Below, piece after piece: positions 42,701 through 51,893 of a stretch of DNA of 64,000 nucleotides (positions are counted from its first letter, which is position 1; each line of letters begins with the position of its first letter). A program made the position numbers and the translations under genes. The DNA comes from Podospora bellae-mahoneyi. Its lineage: Eukaryota > Ascomycota > Sordariomycetes > Sordariales > Podosporaceae. The stretch is from NCBI RefSeq assembly GCF_035222275.1, contig NC_085885.1, forward strand, positions 3,596,001 through 3,660,000. The letters are read 5' to 3'. The notes under the pieces were generated by a model. That model had not been told where the DNA came from. It searched no databases and worked only from the letters and a program-made list of their open reading frames with translations.

Positions 42701-44018
42701 CAAGACGATCAGGAGTGGATTGGAGGAGGTACGGCGTCAGTTGGCTTCGAACAAGGTCGTCACTCGTCTTTTTCTGTCTCTTTTCGGACTCGACCGCCAG
42801 TTTTATCTCTTGGGAAATCCTACGCTGCAGGTCGGTATGCCACTCGAAAAGCCTGGCGTTAAGACCAGGACTCGACAAGCCAAGTCCCATCTCGGACATT
42901 GCCTGACTTTCCTTGCGCCAACGGTCGACGGCGGCATCGATTGTATCCTTCTCCAAGCGAGACTGAATCTCCCTCCGCTCCGCTGGAGAAAGAGAGCTGA
43001 TGTCTCGGCCATCTGGGACCTCAGTGAAGAGTGAAATGGTCTTCTTTAGTGATGTGAGGCCAAGACCTTTTTGTGTTGTGGCAAGGACCTCGGGAGGAAC
43101 GGTCGACTTGAAGTCGATGGCAGACTTGGTCTGGTTGAAGAATTGGGCTGTTTCATCGTTGATCTTGGGTGCCGGCTCGGGTTCGATGGGGGAAGGCTCG
43201 GCCACAGTGTAGGTGAGGGAAGGACTGATTTTTGCTATCCTGGCCAGGTCCTCAGAGGACAAGATGTCGCCTAGATCCATCGTGGTGTTCTCGGGTAGCA
43301 GGCTCATAAACCTATTCACCCGGGTCCGCAATCTGGAGCCGGTACAGCAAAGCAGTGACAGCTTCAGCATGTACCCGATGGTCTCGCTCCTGGCCGGCAG
43401 CACTCCATGAATCCGGGTTTCGTAGAGAGAGAAAACGTCTTCGCCTGCCGACTTGCCGGACGTTTCCACATCTTCCCCGCCCATCTCTATCCTCGCAATT
43501 CGGGCCCTCAAATAGGCGTGGTGGATCTGAAGCATTTCGAGCACCGAGAGACCACCCAGTTCCTCGAGACGTCTGGCGACCATGGCGGCCCGCTCCAGTC
43601 TCCCGACCTTGATGCAGGCATCAAACATGGACAGGAGCTCGGCATGATCACCAGGAATGCCGGACTGGTTCATTCGACCTCGGGGGGGGCGCGGCAAATC
43701 GTCCGGGACTTGGACTGTGTTGGTGACATCAATGGGCCGCAGCTGATAGAGCGGGATTGCGTCGAGGGGGGCATTTTCGATATGTTGTTCGGTGACTGTT
43801 GTGGCGAGGCTTCTTTCGAAGCCAACAAGAGCACGGTATGTTTTCTTGGTTGACGGTCTTAACACGGGGCCTGTAGTAAGGAAGCGTTGCGTCTCGGCGG
43901 GGACACGGCTTGAGCCGGAGGGGAGTAGGCATCTCGAGGGGTGTCGTGACGAGCTGGACGTCAGCAGGGTCCGGACTGGGAGTGTATGCCGGGTGGCTAC
44001 TCGCGACCGAACGAGCAT
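39735..44018 (-). CDS. cyt-5: Mitochondrial DNA-directed RNA polymerase (T7-like)
   Basis: Single exon of 1427 residues from MLVRSRVATRHTLPVRTLL, an Arg/Ser-rich mitochondrial presequence. The frame is open for another 51 codons upstream but those lack targeting character. Catalytic motifs of single-subunit polymerases are intact: FRGRAYPVPTYLNHMGADHM, QDGTCNGLQHYAALGGD (motif A Asp), KQTVMTNVYGVTRTGARKQI (motif B) and HDSFWTHASDVD (motif C Asp). It ends SKYFFS, close to the Phe-Phe-Ser end of other fungal enzymes. Length agrees with Neurospora CYT-5. It transcribes mitochondrial DNA. Unusual is an acidic insert of about 50 residues near the C-terminus, partly encoded by three 12-nt repeats. 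Confidence 0.95.
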   Translation of the reverse strand: MLVRSRVATRHTLPVRTLLTSSSSRHPSRCLLPSGSSRVPAETQRFLTTGPVLRPSTKKTYRALVGFERSLATTVTEQHIENAPLDAIPLYQLRPIDVTNTVQVPDDLPRPPRGRMNQSGIPGDHAELLSMFDACIKVGRLERAAMVARRLEELGGLSVLEMLQIHHAYLRARIARIEMGGEDVETSGKSAGEDVFSLYETRIHGVLPARSETIGYMLKLSLLCCTGSRLRTRVNRFMSLLPENTTMDLGDILSSEDLARIAKISPSLTYTVAEPSPIEPEPAPKINDETAQFFNQTKSAIDFKSTVPPEVLATTQKGLGLTSLKKTISLFTEVPDGRDISSLSPAERREIQSRLEKDTIDAAVDRWRKESQAMSEMGLGLSSPGLNARLFEWHTDLQRRISQEIKLAVESEKRQKKTSDDLVRSQLTPYLLQSTPDRLAAVVILSLLSLVSTYGVDKGVPLTRVVHHLASSVEEDIRVYKATQSIPKEMARTQKAREQKAKTLLKVAKARDYYAAKRGGQEEPAQAANDGKVFSSDLPLPILEPRWPATTKTKFGALLLGAFLDTAKVTVVREHPETKELVSQMQPAFSHSTQLRRGKKVGVIVPNRALVDILKTEPRVEVLARHLPMVVEPEPWTKWEKGGFIEYPTSVVRAKAQEKDQQIYTEAAIERGDMEQMMKGLDVLGQTAWRINRKVFDVMLEAWNNGAEVANIPAVNPNLPMPPEPENLDDPLARRVWLKAVKAVENEKGGLHSQRCFMNFQLEIARAFRDQTFFFPHNLDFRGRAYPVPTYLNHMGADHMRGLLKFAKGKPLGTNGLRWLKIHLANVYGFDKASLAEREEFANENLQNALDSVRNPLNGNGWWLKAEDPWQCLATCFELTDALEHPDPTHFVSHLPIHQDGTCNGLQHYAALGGDAWGAEQVNLIPGERPADVYSAVADIVAKRIDYDADELKLDLAIALKGKIVRKVVKQTVMTNVYGVTRTGARKQILKQLDALYPTIEADTGINPNVLAAYCTSKVFDALSSMFKGAHDIQKWLGEIGGRVCQSLNAEQLRRIAMEEQDEVEHQKAQQALYEADSHRPRPKKAASDEVAIMAPKRKSKSLRAVKNESTLEALKEKFLSTIVWTTPLRMPVVQPYRNTANRVIATCLQNLSLMDTNRSDPVNRRKQLQAFPPNFIHSLDASHMMLSALESDERGLTFAAVHDSFWTHASDVDIMSDIIRDSFIRIHEEDVIGRLKREFEARFGDSVYLATVVKNTPAGKAIEDWRKGVRMTARQELLLEVKRLKLLKSEVPSERLEGEEMVTPASILEKLGSPDSMVGAAEAVEAEADTTAAPEDGMEDGMEHGMEGEADATELLGEGEQADESAQVSGKKWEKNLFSARKDKNFPNNTTQQQKVTVWLPLTFPDIPAKGDFDIQMLRQSKYFFS
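39976..40011 (+). repeat. Three 12-nt tandem repeats inside the cyt-5 coding region
   Basis: TCCATGCCGTGC, TCCATGCCGTCC and TCCATGCCATCC in a row, encoding a repeated four-residue unit (GMED/GMEH/GMEG) on the minus strand. Confidence 0.75.
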
Positions 44019-44497
44019 TGTTATGTGTGCGAGCTGGGGAGCCTCGGAAAGCAGGCGAGGGAGGTGGTGGGCGAGGCGGCAGTCGGGGGCGAAGAGTGCG
44101 CGGTCCGCGAGAATGGCGGGCGGGCGGGTCAGTGATACATGAAACAGGCGTTTATAGATGGCCAGATGCAAAAAGAGGGGTGTTTTGATGCAATAGGCCG
44201 GTCAAAAGAGGGCTGCCGGCGTCGAAATGGTCAACAGAAAAAGAGAAAAATCGAGTGCAGCGATACGTGATGACCGCCTTCAAACTGATAACGCCCACAG
44301 CCAAAATTTTGCCCACCAGTCCCAACGCTGGTGCTGTCAGTGGGGATGAGCTCTGCCGTGACCAATCAGATGTGAGACAAGATTTTCCAGAAGGCGAAAC
44401 GGAGCTGGTCTTCAACGGGCACGGACTCCTCCTGAAAACATCCCCCACGATGTCAACATCAACATCACGGCTCATTCAATTGCAAAACAAAACAATC
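44019..44497. promoter_or_regulatory. Divergent promoter between mitochondrial RNA polymerase and Atp25-like genes
   Basis: 479 bp separate two head-to-head genes whose products both act in mitochondrial gene expression. No specific factor site is claimed. Confidence 0.55.
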
Positions 44498-45604
44498 ATG
44501 GCCGGACCCTCTGTCACTGGAGCCATCCGCTGCTCATCTTGCACTCGGTCTGTCTTTCGAAGCTTAATAGGAAGCATCGCGGAATCCCGGACACCTCAAG
44601 CAGCACATCGTTCCCAACGTTTGGTAACCCCGGCTGTTGGCTCAAGATATCATTCATCTTTTCGAGCATCCCCGCCACTGAGGGCAGGACCCGCCTTGGA
44701 AGAAACCCTTCAAAGAGAAGAACTCGACGGACCTATCTCTTCATCGAACCTCGACAGCAACAATGCAACCACAACCACAACCACCACTACTACCAGCAGC
44801 GAGCCATCCGATGTCCCTTGGTACCTCCAGGTTGAGCCGCCAAGACATCCTACGCTGATGCACGAGCCGCCACCATTGCCAGACATCCCCGAGGACTCGC
44901 CCAAAGTGATGGAACCTCTCCTCAAGTACATCTCAGAGGAATTGGGCATGGATGATTTGTCCCTGGTCGACCTGCGTGATAGGGACCCTCCAGCGGCGAT
45001 AGGCCAAGACGTCATCATGATTGTCGGCACAGCCCGCAGTGAGCGCCATCTTCACGTCTCTGCTGATCGGTTGGTGCGATGGCTGAGAGGTCGTGGAATT
45101 GGTGCCGACGCGGATGGTCTCTTGGGCAGGAATGAGCTCAAGATCAAGTTGCGCCGTATCGCGCGCAAGGCCAAGATGCTGGGGACCGCGAGGAATGCTC
45201 ATGCCGGTGATGATGGAATCACTACCGGTTGGATCTGCGTCAACCTGGGAAACGTTGGTGGGTCGAGAAGGGAGGTTCAGATGGTAGACGAGGAGGGGAG
45301 GTCCATGGGTTTTGGCGTGCCCCGGACAGGGGCCTCGGTTATTGTTCAGATGTTGACTGAGAGCAGGCGCCAAGAGTTGGATTTGGAAAATCTTTGGGAA
45401 GAGATGGGCAGGGAGGCTGTTGAGACCTACGAACGCCCACCGCCCCTCCGACGGGACTTCAGTGGATACAAGGCGTATGCCGGTCGTCGTACCAGGTCAG
45501 AGGGATATCGTCCTCGACGCATTCGCGAATTCTCTACCGCGGCGGTACCTCAAGGGACAATAGGGGCTCTTGCGGTGAAGGCGTTCAGGAATGGGCGTGG
45601 TTAA
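44498..45604 (+). CDS. Atp25/RsfS-domain mitochondrial protein (short form)
   Basis: Start chosen at 44498 (CATGGCC); single exon, 368 residues. The leader (CSSCTRSVFRSLIGSIAESR) is Arg/Ser-rich, typical for mitochondria, followed by a Thr/Ser-rich region. The conserved domain spans DVPWYLQVEPPRHPTLMHEP, LLKYISEELGMDDLSLVDLR and VIMIVGTARSERHLHVSADR with GWICVNLGNVGG. That is the RsfS/Iojap-like half of fungal Atp25. The family's C-terminal half, which in yeast stabilises ATP9 mRNA, is absent: the frame stops after AVKAFRNGRG with nothing similar downstream. RsfS-type proteins bind the large mitoribosomal subunit. Confidence 0.85.
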   Translation: MAGPSVTGAIRCSSCTRSVFRSLIGSIAESRTPQAAHRSQRLVTPAVGSRYHSSFRASPPLRAGPALEETLQREELDGPISSSNLDSNNATTTTTTTTTSSEPSDVPWYLQVEPPRHPTLMHEPPPLPDIPEDSPKVMEPLLKYISEELGMDDLSLVDLRDRDPPAAIGQDVIMIVGTARSERHLHVSADRLVRWLRGRGIGADADGLLGRNELKIKLRRIARKAKMLGTARNAHAGDDGITTGWICVNLGNVGGSRREVQMVDEEGRSMGFGVPRTGASVIVQMLTESRRQELDLENLWEEMGREAVETYERPPPLRRDFSGYKAYAGRRTRSEGYRPRRIREFSTAAVPQGTIGALAVKAFRNGRG

Positions 45605-45778
45605 GGACCCATCGAGGCAACCACCAGGTATGATGTGAGCTGTAATGATTAGTGTACAACACTGTACTGTATCTGCATGCAACCTTTTGTTACACAACAA
45701 TGGCATGTCCTTGGCAAATCAGGGTGAAAAAGTGTCTGGGTATGAAGGCTTTGTGTCACACTCAATCTTCTGTTTCTT

Positions 45779-47065
45779 TTACAACCTCGCAGACTCCTTC
45801 ATGACCTCTCTCAACATGGGAGCCACCTGCTTTCTGCTACTCCCAACATCCATCTGCCTCCAACACGCCCTCCACTCACCACCCTCCTCCCCATCCAGTT
45901 CTCCATTGTTCCACTTCTCCAGCCCCAGTGACCCCCCATTCTTCTCGGCAAACCTTCTCGCGACCTTCACAGCGTCCTGACCACCCAACCCCCAAACAAG
46001 CAGCTCCCTCGTAAAGACACCGCCCGGTTTGGAGACTGTCATAACCGCCGCAATATCCAGCTGCTGCTCCTTGGCCCAGTCCTTAAGAGCAGCCAAGAAC
46101 GTCTGCTTATCCCCCACCTCAGCCAAGCAAGTCTCAAAGCCCTGAACAACGGTTGATACCCCCAAGTTCAACGACCCATCGGTCCACTTTTTGTAATCCT
46201 TTCTGAGAATGTCGCGGTAGGACAGGTGAAGGATACTATCCTTCAGCTCCGAAAGATGGTCAAAATACTTCTCTCTGTCGTATCTTTGCCTGTTTGACCT
46301 GGCAACACTGAGAATGGCAACAAGCTTCTCCTCCGCATACGCTGCGGCATTGACATCCCAGTCTGTGGTCTTATCTTTTGAAGTGAGTTTGACAGTGTCG
46401 ATCAAGATGGGAGCCATGGCCACCCTGGCCAGTTCCTCGTCGATTTCTTGGTGGCTTTGGAGTTGATCCCAGATTGGTTGGCACTGTGAGAGAACGAGAC
46501 TCATGCAGCTGCCGCATTTGGCGAATACTCTTGGTTGGGCGTCGGAGGGGATGATGCCCTCGTCATCGTGGTGGTCGACGCAGCCTACGACGGATTTGTC
46601 GTAACCGCGCTTAGTGAGGTCGCCAGTGAGGACGTTGTGGTCGACTAGGTACCATTTTGTTGCTGATGGTGGCAGATCAGAAGGTGAAGGGAGGTCGGAG
46701 AGGGTGATCAGGTCATCTGGGGTGACTGAATTGGAGGAGGGGAGGAAGATTGCGTTGAGCTCAGCACGGAGGGCAAGGTCGGCACGGGGGAGGTTGGAGA
46801 GCGGGATGTGGAGAGCTGACTGGGATGAAGGGGCATAGGTGCGGAAGTAGGCATAGAGGACGGCTGAGCAGATTGAATCCAGATCTGACAAAGAATGTCA
46901 GTGAGATGAGATAAGATGGGTATAAATGGGTGTGTATGATGGGGGCATACCAGCAGACTCATTGCCTACCACAAAAGTGAGACGATTCGGTCTTTGAGAT
47001 GGAGGTGCCGTGAGTGCCTTGCGGGCTGTAGCCAAAAATGACTTGAGGGACACCCTCTGTGCCAT
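45779..47065 (-). CDS. Exopolyphosphatase Ppx1 (DHH family)
   Basis: Two exons (47065-46951, 46884-45779) with a 66-nt intron; 406 residues. Exon 1 gives SFLATARKALTAP .. LTFVVGNESA and the join completes GNESADLDSICSAVLYAYF, the first metal-binding block. Other DHH/DHHA2 marks are YLVDHNVLTG, VGCVDHHDDEG (the DHH motif) and a C-terminal DHHA2 domain with LDIAAVMTVSKPG. Ppx1 removes terminal phosphate from polyphosphate and is found in cytosol and mitochondria. Divergent from the glutamine amidotransferase gene. Confidence 0.92.
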
Positions 47066-47655
47066 GGTGAATTGCACTTTTGGTGAGGATTCTGTGAAGA
47101 TTCTCCGACTTGAGATGGATGAACTTGCAGCTCGTCTGACCTATATGTCAACCTCTGGCTCCTTCATAGGCTCCTTCAACTCCGAGTAAAGATACGTACG
47201 TAGCACAACGGCAGGTCCGGAGAAAATTGCCCTTCTCGTGTTAAGGTTCCCGTCAAGAGTAGCCGTCGGGTATCACACGAGCACAACAGCCTTGCTTGCC
47301 TTGTCAGTGTAAATCTAGATGTCAAACAGGGAAGTCCCCATGAGGAACCCAGGGACCCAGGACCCGGCAAGCAACGGCTCTTGGCGCTGTCACGGCCCGA
47401 CAGAACCCTGGAACGCCGTGGCGGGTGGGGGCCGCTTCTCCGACAACGGCCGAGCTTGAATACGGGAAGGTCCACTCGCGCCTTATCATCTCATCCGTGT
47501 CATTGATAAGCCCCGCCGTTGAGCTGCCATCTCATCTCACCCAACACCATTTGTTTTGTCGTGATAGCGCTTCATGATAGTCATTCAGTAACCAGCTGTG
47601 TTTTGTTTTTGGACACATCTCAGCTCATACCTACTGTCAACACCACACCAGCAGC
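47066..47655. promoter_or_regulatory. Divergent promoter region, about 0.6 kb
   Basis: Between head-to-head exopolyphosphatase and amidotransferase genes. Short frames only. Confidence 0.5.
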
Positions 47656-48486
47656 ATGGCACCCATCCGCCTCGCCATCCTCGAAGCCGACACTCCGGTC
47701 CCCCAAGCCAACGAAAAGTACAAGGGCTACCTCGGCATTTTTACTCACCTCTTCAGACGTGCTGTGGACCCTGAACCTCTTGAATCAATTTTGACCATCA
47801 CGGGCCATGACATTGTTGCCTTTCCCTCCACCGCCTACCCCGACCTCGACTCGATAGACGCAGTCCTTATCACCGGCTCAAAGTACAACTCGTTCGACAA
47901 TGACGACTGGATACTGTCCCTGGTGGAATTCACCCGCAAAGCTCTCATCCATCCCCGCGTAAAAGTAATAGGCGTCTGCTTCGGGCATCAGATCGTGGCC
48001 AGGGCAATGGGATGTCTCGTTCAACGAAGTGACAAGGGGTGGGAGGTCTCAGTGACGGAAACGACTCTCACAGACAAGGGAAAGCAAATATTTGGAAACC
48101 ACCAAAGTCTTGTACGTTGCCCCTCTCCCTTATCCTTTTCACCTATTCTAATAACAATCCACTAGAAAATCCAACAAATGCACCGCGACCAAGTCTACGG
48201 CATCCCCGCTGGCGCCCAACTCCTCGCCTCCACCGAAAAGTGCCCCAACCACGGCTTCCTCGTTCCCAACCGTGTCATCACCATCCAAGGCCACCCGGAA
48301 TTCACCTCTGAAATCATGAACGAAATCCTCGTCTTGCGGCACGGCACCGGCTTGTTTACTGACGAAGTGTACGAGTCTGGCGTGCAGCGCAATGGCGATC
48401 ACCACGACGGGGTGGATGTCACCAAAGTGTTTATCCAATTTCTTCAGGGCGAGTTCGATGAAGATGAAGATCCAGCGCAAAAATAG
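47656..48486 (+). CDS. Class-I glutamine amidotransferase-like protein
   Basis: Two exons (47656-48111, 48166-48486) with a 54-nt intron; 258 residues. N-terminus LAILEADTPVPQANEKYKG, then VLITGSKYNSFDNDDW (oxyanion region), KVIGVCFGHQIVARAMG with the nucleophilic Cys, and TIQGHPEFTSEIM with the catalytic His-x-Glu. Similar stand-alone fungal proteins (yeast YLR126C type) are called GMP-synthase-like amidotransferases. The triad is complete so glutamine or gamma-glutamyl hydrolysis is likely; the acceptor is unknown. Confidence 0.88.
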
Positions 48487-49687
48487 AAGGCTCCACATTT
48501 ACCTAGCTATAGATTCGAAATGCATGCTGAAGGTGCCGAATAACACGTATCTTCCCTGTTTACCGTGTACTTGGTAGTGCGAGTGAAAACGAAACGCTTT
48601 TGGGTTACGTATTCAGTCCAGAGCACTTCACACCGATATCATATTGCCACAATACCTCCATCACCTCACAGTCCTTTTACTATTAGACCTCTCTTCAGGT
48701 GGTCAGATTGATGGAGAGGTGCCGTATCCAAGCTCAAGTCTGACCCCCTATCCACACTAAACAACCCCCCCTGACACCCCCAGATCTCCCTCCGCCGATC
48801 ACCCGCCCACACCATCTCCGCGCCCCAAGATAGATCGCGATCATCACACCTCCCATCTTCCATTTTTATCTCTTTGTCCCCTGACTCTATTTAGGCAGCA
48901 ACAGCAGCATGTCTCAGTCAAAGAGCACAAATGTCTCACTCTTTTCAAAGTCTTGACCCAACCTTCCCCTCCGCAATTTATGTCGTTGAGCAGAATATGT
49001 CTTGGTGGACCCTGACGATCACACCATCCGCTTTTGCTCCGGACTGATAACTTGCGAATAGGTTGCTCGGCTGTCGATGCGTTGCTGAATGTAAGAGACA
49101 CCGAAGCAGGACCTCACGCACTAGAGGACAAATCACCGACGTGGTGCCTAGCTGACTTTGAATGGGTAGATACCTAGTGAAGCGTTGATGTTGATGTGAT
49201 GTTTCTGCCATGGGCATGGTATATCCAAAGTAAAAATGACCATGACTGACGGTATTCCTCAACCCAATCTTGCCCACCTGCTAGATCCTCAACTACCCAT
49301 GATCACAGCACAAACCCCAAACGATCATCGTAAATGCCTGGCTTCAAGGCCAATGTAATACCTATCTGACTGACTGCTAACAATGTCTACCGCGGCGCAG
49401 CCTGTTCCATCCACCGCTTCCCACCTCAACCTATGCAAATGCTCTCATCCCACCTAAAGAAGAAAATGAAAAACGCCATGAAAGAACAATGGGGGTATAC
49501 CGGTATAGATCCATCTTTTTGCCCTTATAACGCCATTTGACCCATGAAAACACAGCAAACCCAAAAAAAAAAACAAAAGAGCAAAAAAAAAAAACAAAAA
49601 GACAAGAAAAGAAGCTGAATGCATGAACGACCCCTAAAAAACCTCCCCATATACCTTGGTAAAAGTGAATAATGCACCCTATAACCC
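48487..49687. other. Convergent intergenic region, about 1.2 kb
   Basis: 3' flanks of convergent genes. Two A-tracts of 12 occur at about 49563-49597. No gene seen. Confidence 0.4.
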
Positions 49688-51893
49688 TCAAACCGCCGCA
49701 CTGTGACTCCTCTCTCCTCTTTCCCTTCCCCTTCCAGAATGAACCCTCACCGGCATTGACTTCGCCGTCATCTCTTCCCCCTCCGGCTCGTCTTCCTCCT
49801 CATCACTATCTATCCCTATCCTCTCCAAATCCACATCCCACCACTCCCTCTCACGTGCATGAACCGCCCTAACCCCCCTATTTATAGCCCGCCTCTCACT
49901 CAAAATCTCCGCTTCCCTCCTTTCCCTCGCCAACCTCCCATCCACCAGCATTTCTTCCCTCGTTCTGCCCGCCGTGGTCCCCCCTCCGGCCTTCGTGCTA
50001 CTCCCCGCCCACCCAAAATAATACCCCAACCGCTTCCTCACCACCTCCCCCACCTTTCGTCCACTCGCATGCCTCCACGGCTGCTCCCTCACCGCAAAAA
50101 GCATGCAGTCCACCATTCCTTGCACGCTCAGGCTCAGAATCCCCAGAATCAGCAACCACTGCGGGTCGTTCTTCTTGACCGAGTCATCATACCCCATGAC
50201 GTGGCTCACAAAGGGAAAGGTCCAGATGATCATGTACACGAGAGGATATACGAAAAGTGACCGTAATTGGCGGCGGACTTTCTCCCGGTTCTTGCTCACG
50301 TCGCTGCCGCCGGCGGGCTCAAACGCTAGAGTGGAGGCGTTAAGGTAGGTCGCCCCCACGGGATAGTTTCCCGCCGTGTTGGTCTGTGTTGTTGTGCGAG
50401 TTCCACCCGACAAAAGTGTGCCCGCGGCGGAGGAACGGTTGGAGGGTCCGCGGCGGAGCATAGTAAAGATGTTAGGGAGGGAGAGGACCCGTTGGCTGTT
50501 GTTGGTCGCTCTCGAGGTGCTGGTGCTATACCGAGAATGCCCCCCGGCAGGGTCGAGACTGCCGGGGGCGGTCGCGTAGAGGGGTCGATCGAAGAAAGTG
50601 TCACTCGGTGAGGATGCTGGGTATGAATCGCCGAGCACCGTGGCGCGCCGGAGAGACTGTTGCCCTGCTATTGGGACGGCGGAGACAGGAGAGGCCGCGT
50701 GAGCCGCCGGTGGCGGTGAGGGTAAGCCTGGATCCACCGCCGACAGAGGGTCATGCATGTCGTCGATTGACACGTCTGGTGATGTGGTTGCCTGGTTGAA
50801 GCCGCCCCAGTTCCATTGGATCGACCGCCCGGGCTGAGAAACCGGTGTTCTAGACGGGGAACCACCCGCAAAAGAGGACTCGGTGTTTCCTGTGTCGTCC
50901 ACCTGCAACGTGCCGACGGAGGATGCGGACATTTGCCGCGCCTTCACGAGGTTGATCGTGTCAGTAGTAGAGGTTCGTTTCGAACTGGGTGTCGATGGAA
51001 TAAGTCCGTGATAAGAGATTCGCGGTAGCGTTAATGCGGGGGAGCTGAGCTGTCGCTGGTGTCCGTTTGGTTGCTGATATGTTTGATCCGCACCGCTCAT
51101 TCCCCGTGGAGGCGGCAGACTAGTGGAACTCCTTCTCCCATAGTCGTCCATCCGTTTCCTGATGTAGATGTAAATAAAAGCGTATATACCAATGATGCTG
51201 GCACATATCAGATACCGTGGTATCCAGCTCAGTGCCAGCCTGGACCAACCATTGTCGGTCCGGAGGTAGCAGTAGTGTCCCACATTCTCAAACCCGTTGC
51301 CATTGATAAAAGCCAAACAAGCGGTGGAAACTGGAAACAGGTAAAAGACCGAGTATGCCAAGTGTCGGTAAGGGTAGAGGCCGGATTTCGGTCGGAATAT
51401 ATACATGACGGAATGCAGCGCAATGAGTAGAATGGCGACATCTGAGGATTCGATGCCGATGGCGAGGGCAAAGCCGCTGAACTGGCAGAAAGCTGAATCC
51501 GACTCGATGGTCCCTTGATATAAGCTGACAAGCGGAAAGACAACGAAGGCGGCGGACTTGACAAAGTCACTTTGGACCAGCAACAAGATCAACCTGCATT
51601 CTCTGTTAGTCCATGTTCCAATAACTGAACCAAACGTGGATGGGCACTTGCTCGTGCCGGAAACTTCGCCTCATCTTGACAAACCAGTAGAGGGTGGATA
51701 ATGTCGAGACGACGCTGACCGAAGCAAAGGTGAGAGACAATATTGTCAGGATGTAGACTGTGTGTTCTGTGTGTTGGTCATCGGCCACGTATCGGCTCGT
51801 GATCGGTGACATCAGCTCGACCGGCACGGAGCTCCGTACGCTCGCTGGAGACGAGCCGTGGAGAAGCTCCATCATGGCAGAGAAAAAAACCAT
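49688..51893 (-). CDS. Git3-type (GPR-4-like) G-protein-coupled receptor
   Basis: Exon 1 (51893-51652) and exon 2 (51593-49688) give about 715 residues; the start may instead be 51875 or 51872. Helix 1 is VYILTILSLTFASVSVVSTL. The join gives SFRHELILLLVQSDFVKSAA, the conserved Git3 helix 1-2 region, and requires a GC-AG intron (51594-51651, donor GCAAGT). Further marks are SAFCQFSGFALAIGIESSDV, SVMYIFRPKSGLYPYRHLAY and SWIPRYLICASIIGIYAFIY. A cytosolic loop of about 280 Ser/Thr/Gly-rich residues follows. Then comes the Git3 C-terminal block, VYPLVYMIIWTFPFVSHVMG. Relatives sense carbon source upstream of adenylyl cyclase. Ligand unknown. Confidence 0.9.
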
